Source: Methylococcales bacterium (GTDB taxonomy: Bacteria > Pseudomonadota > Gammaproteobacteria > Methylococcales > Methylomonadaceae). From it: a DNA stretch of 64,000 bases. A program made the translations under genes and the position numbers. The notes below the pieces were generated by a model that had not been told where the DNA came from, searched no databases, and saw only the letters and a program-made list of their open reading frames with translations. The DNA lies in assembly GCA_028715725.1 (NCBI GenBank), contig JAQURG010000002.1:115032-179031 (forward strand), given 5' to 3'. Of this stretch, positions 63,967 through 64,000 are shown one piece after another (the stretch's first letter is position 1; each line of letters starts with the position of its first letter).

Positions 63967-64000
63967 ATGCATTCCCACGCGGGAGCGTGGGAACGAGGTT
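63967..64000 (-). repeat. REP element, right copy (window end)
   Basis: Inverted partner of 63381-63414, 33 of 34 bases matching, starting 14 bases upstream of the transposase start codon and running to the window edge. It may extend beyond. Confidence 0.85.

Overview
The window looks like a chromosomal segment of a gammaproteobacterium of moderate G+C. The protein flavour (division cluster, ThiS-ThiG fusion, very large diflavin oxidoreductase) would fit a Methylococcales-type methanotroph. That placement is inference: no 16S rRNA, tRNA or methane-oxidation gene is present to settle it.

Layout. 1-2612: right-hand part of an integrated element (NTPase/primase-like protein, small docking-domain protein, SSB-like protein, strong terminator). 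3249-4271: SRAP/YedK DNA-crosslink protein and a 57-residue membrane protein facing it across a shared terminator. 5111-7895: GDP-fucose synthase and a polyprenyl-phosphate sugar transferase for exopolysaccharide. 8392-12718: two paralogous membrane sensors sharing 572 identical bases over the ligand-binding domain but ending in different output modules (zinc ribbon plus membrane anchor versus GGDEF). 12892-16602: a 1236-residue Nfn-like diflavin/iron-sulfur oxidoreductase. 17011-34630: a complete dcw (division and cell wall) cluster on the minus strand, mraZ-rsmH-ftsL-ftsI-murE-murF-mraY-murD-ftsW-murG-murC-(murB-ddl fusion)-ftsQ-ftsA-ftsZ, headed by a sigma-70 promoter and three 10-bp-phased MraZ boxes. 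35005-41525: rnpB RNA, RNase R, trmB, a thiS-thiG fusion, DAHP synthase and DHFR. 41579-48011: asparaginase, a DUF748/AsmA-like envelope protein, and glnK-amtB. 48315-53025: clpB with a clear sigma-32 promoter, and ftsH. 53618-54160: a membrane-protein gene broken by two compensating homopolymer indels. 54306-59935: a partner-switching cluster (globin sensor fused to half a PP2C phosphatase, PAS-SpoIIE phosphatase, STAS protein) surrounding glycogen phosphorylase. 60172-64000: type I restriction subunit HsdR and a REP-associated transposase bracketed by inverted REP sequences.

How it works together. The dcw genes are nearly all overlapping or within a few bases of each other, so they are probably one transcriptional unit making and placing the septal wall. 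The globin/PP2C, SpoIIE and STAS genes are the usual parts of a phosphorylation-controlled partner switch; their wrapping around glgP suggests an oxygen-linked control of glycogen use, which is the most system-like unexplained arrangement here. The anti-sigma-type kinase expected in such a switch is not in the window.
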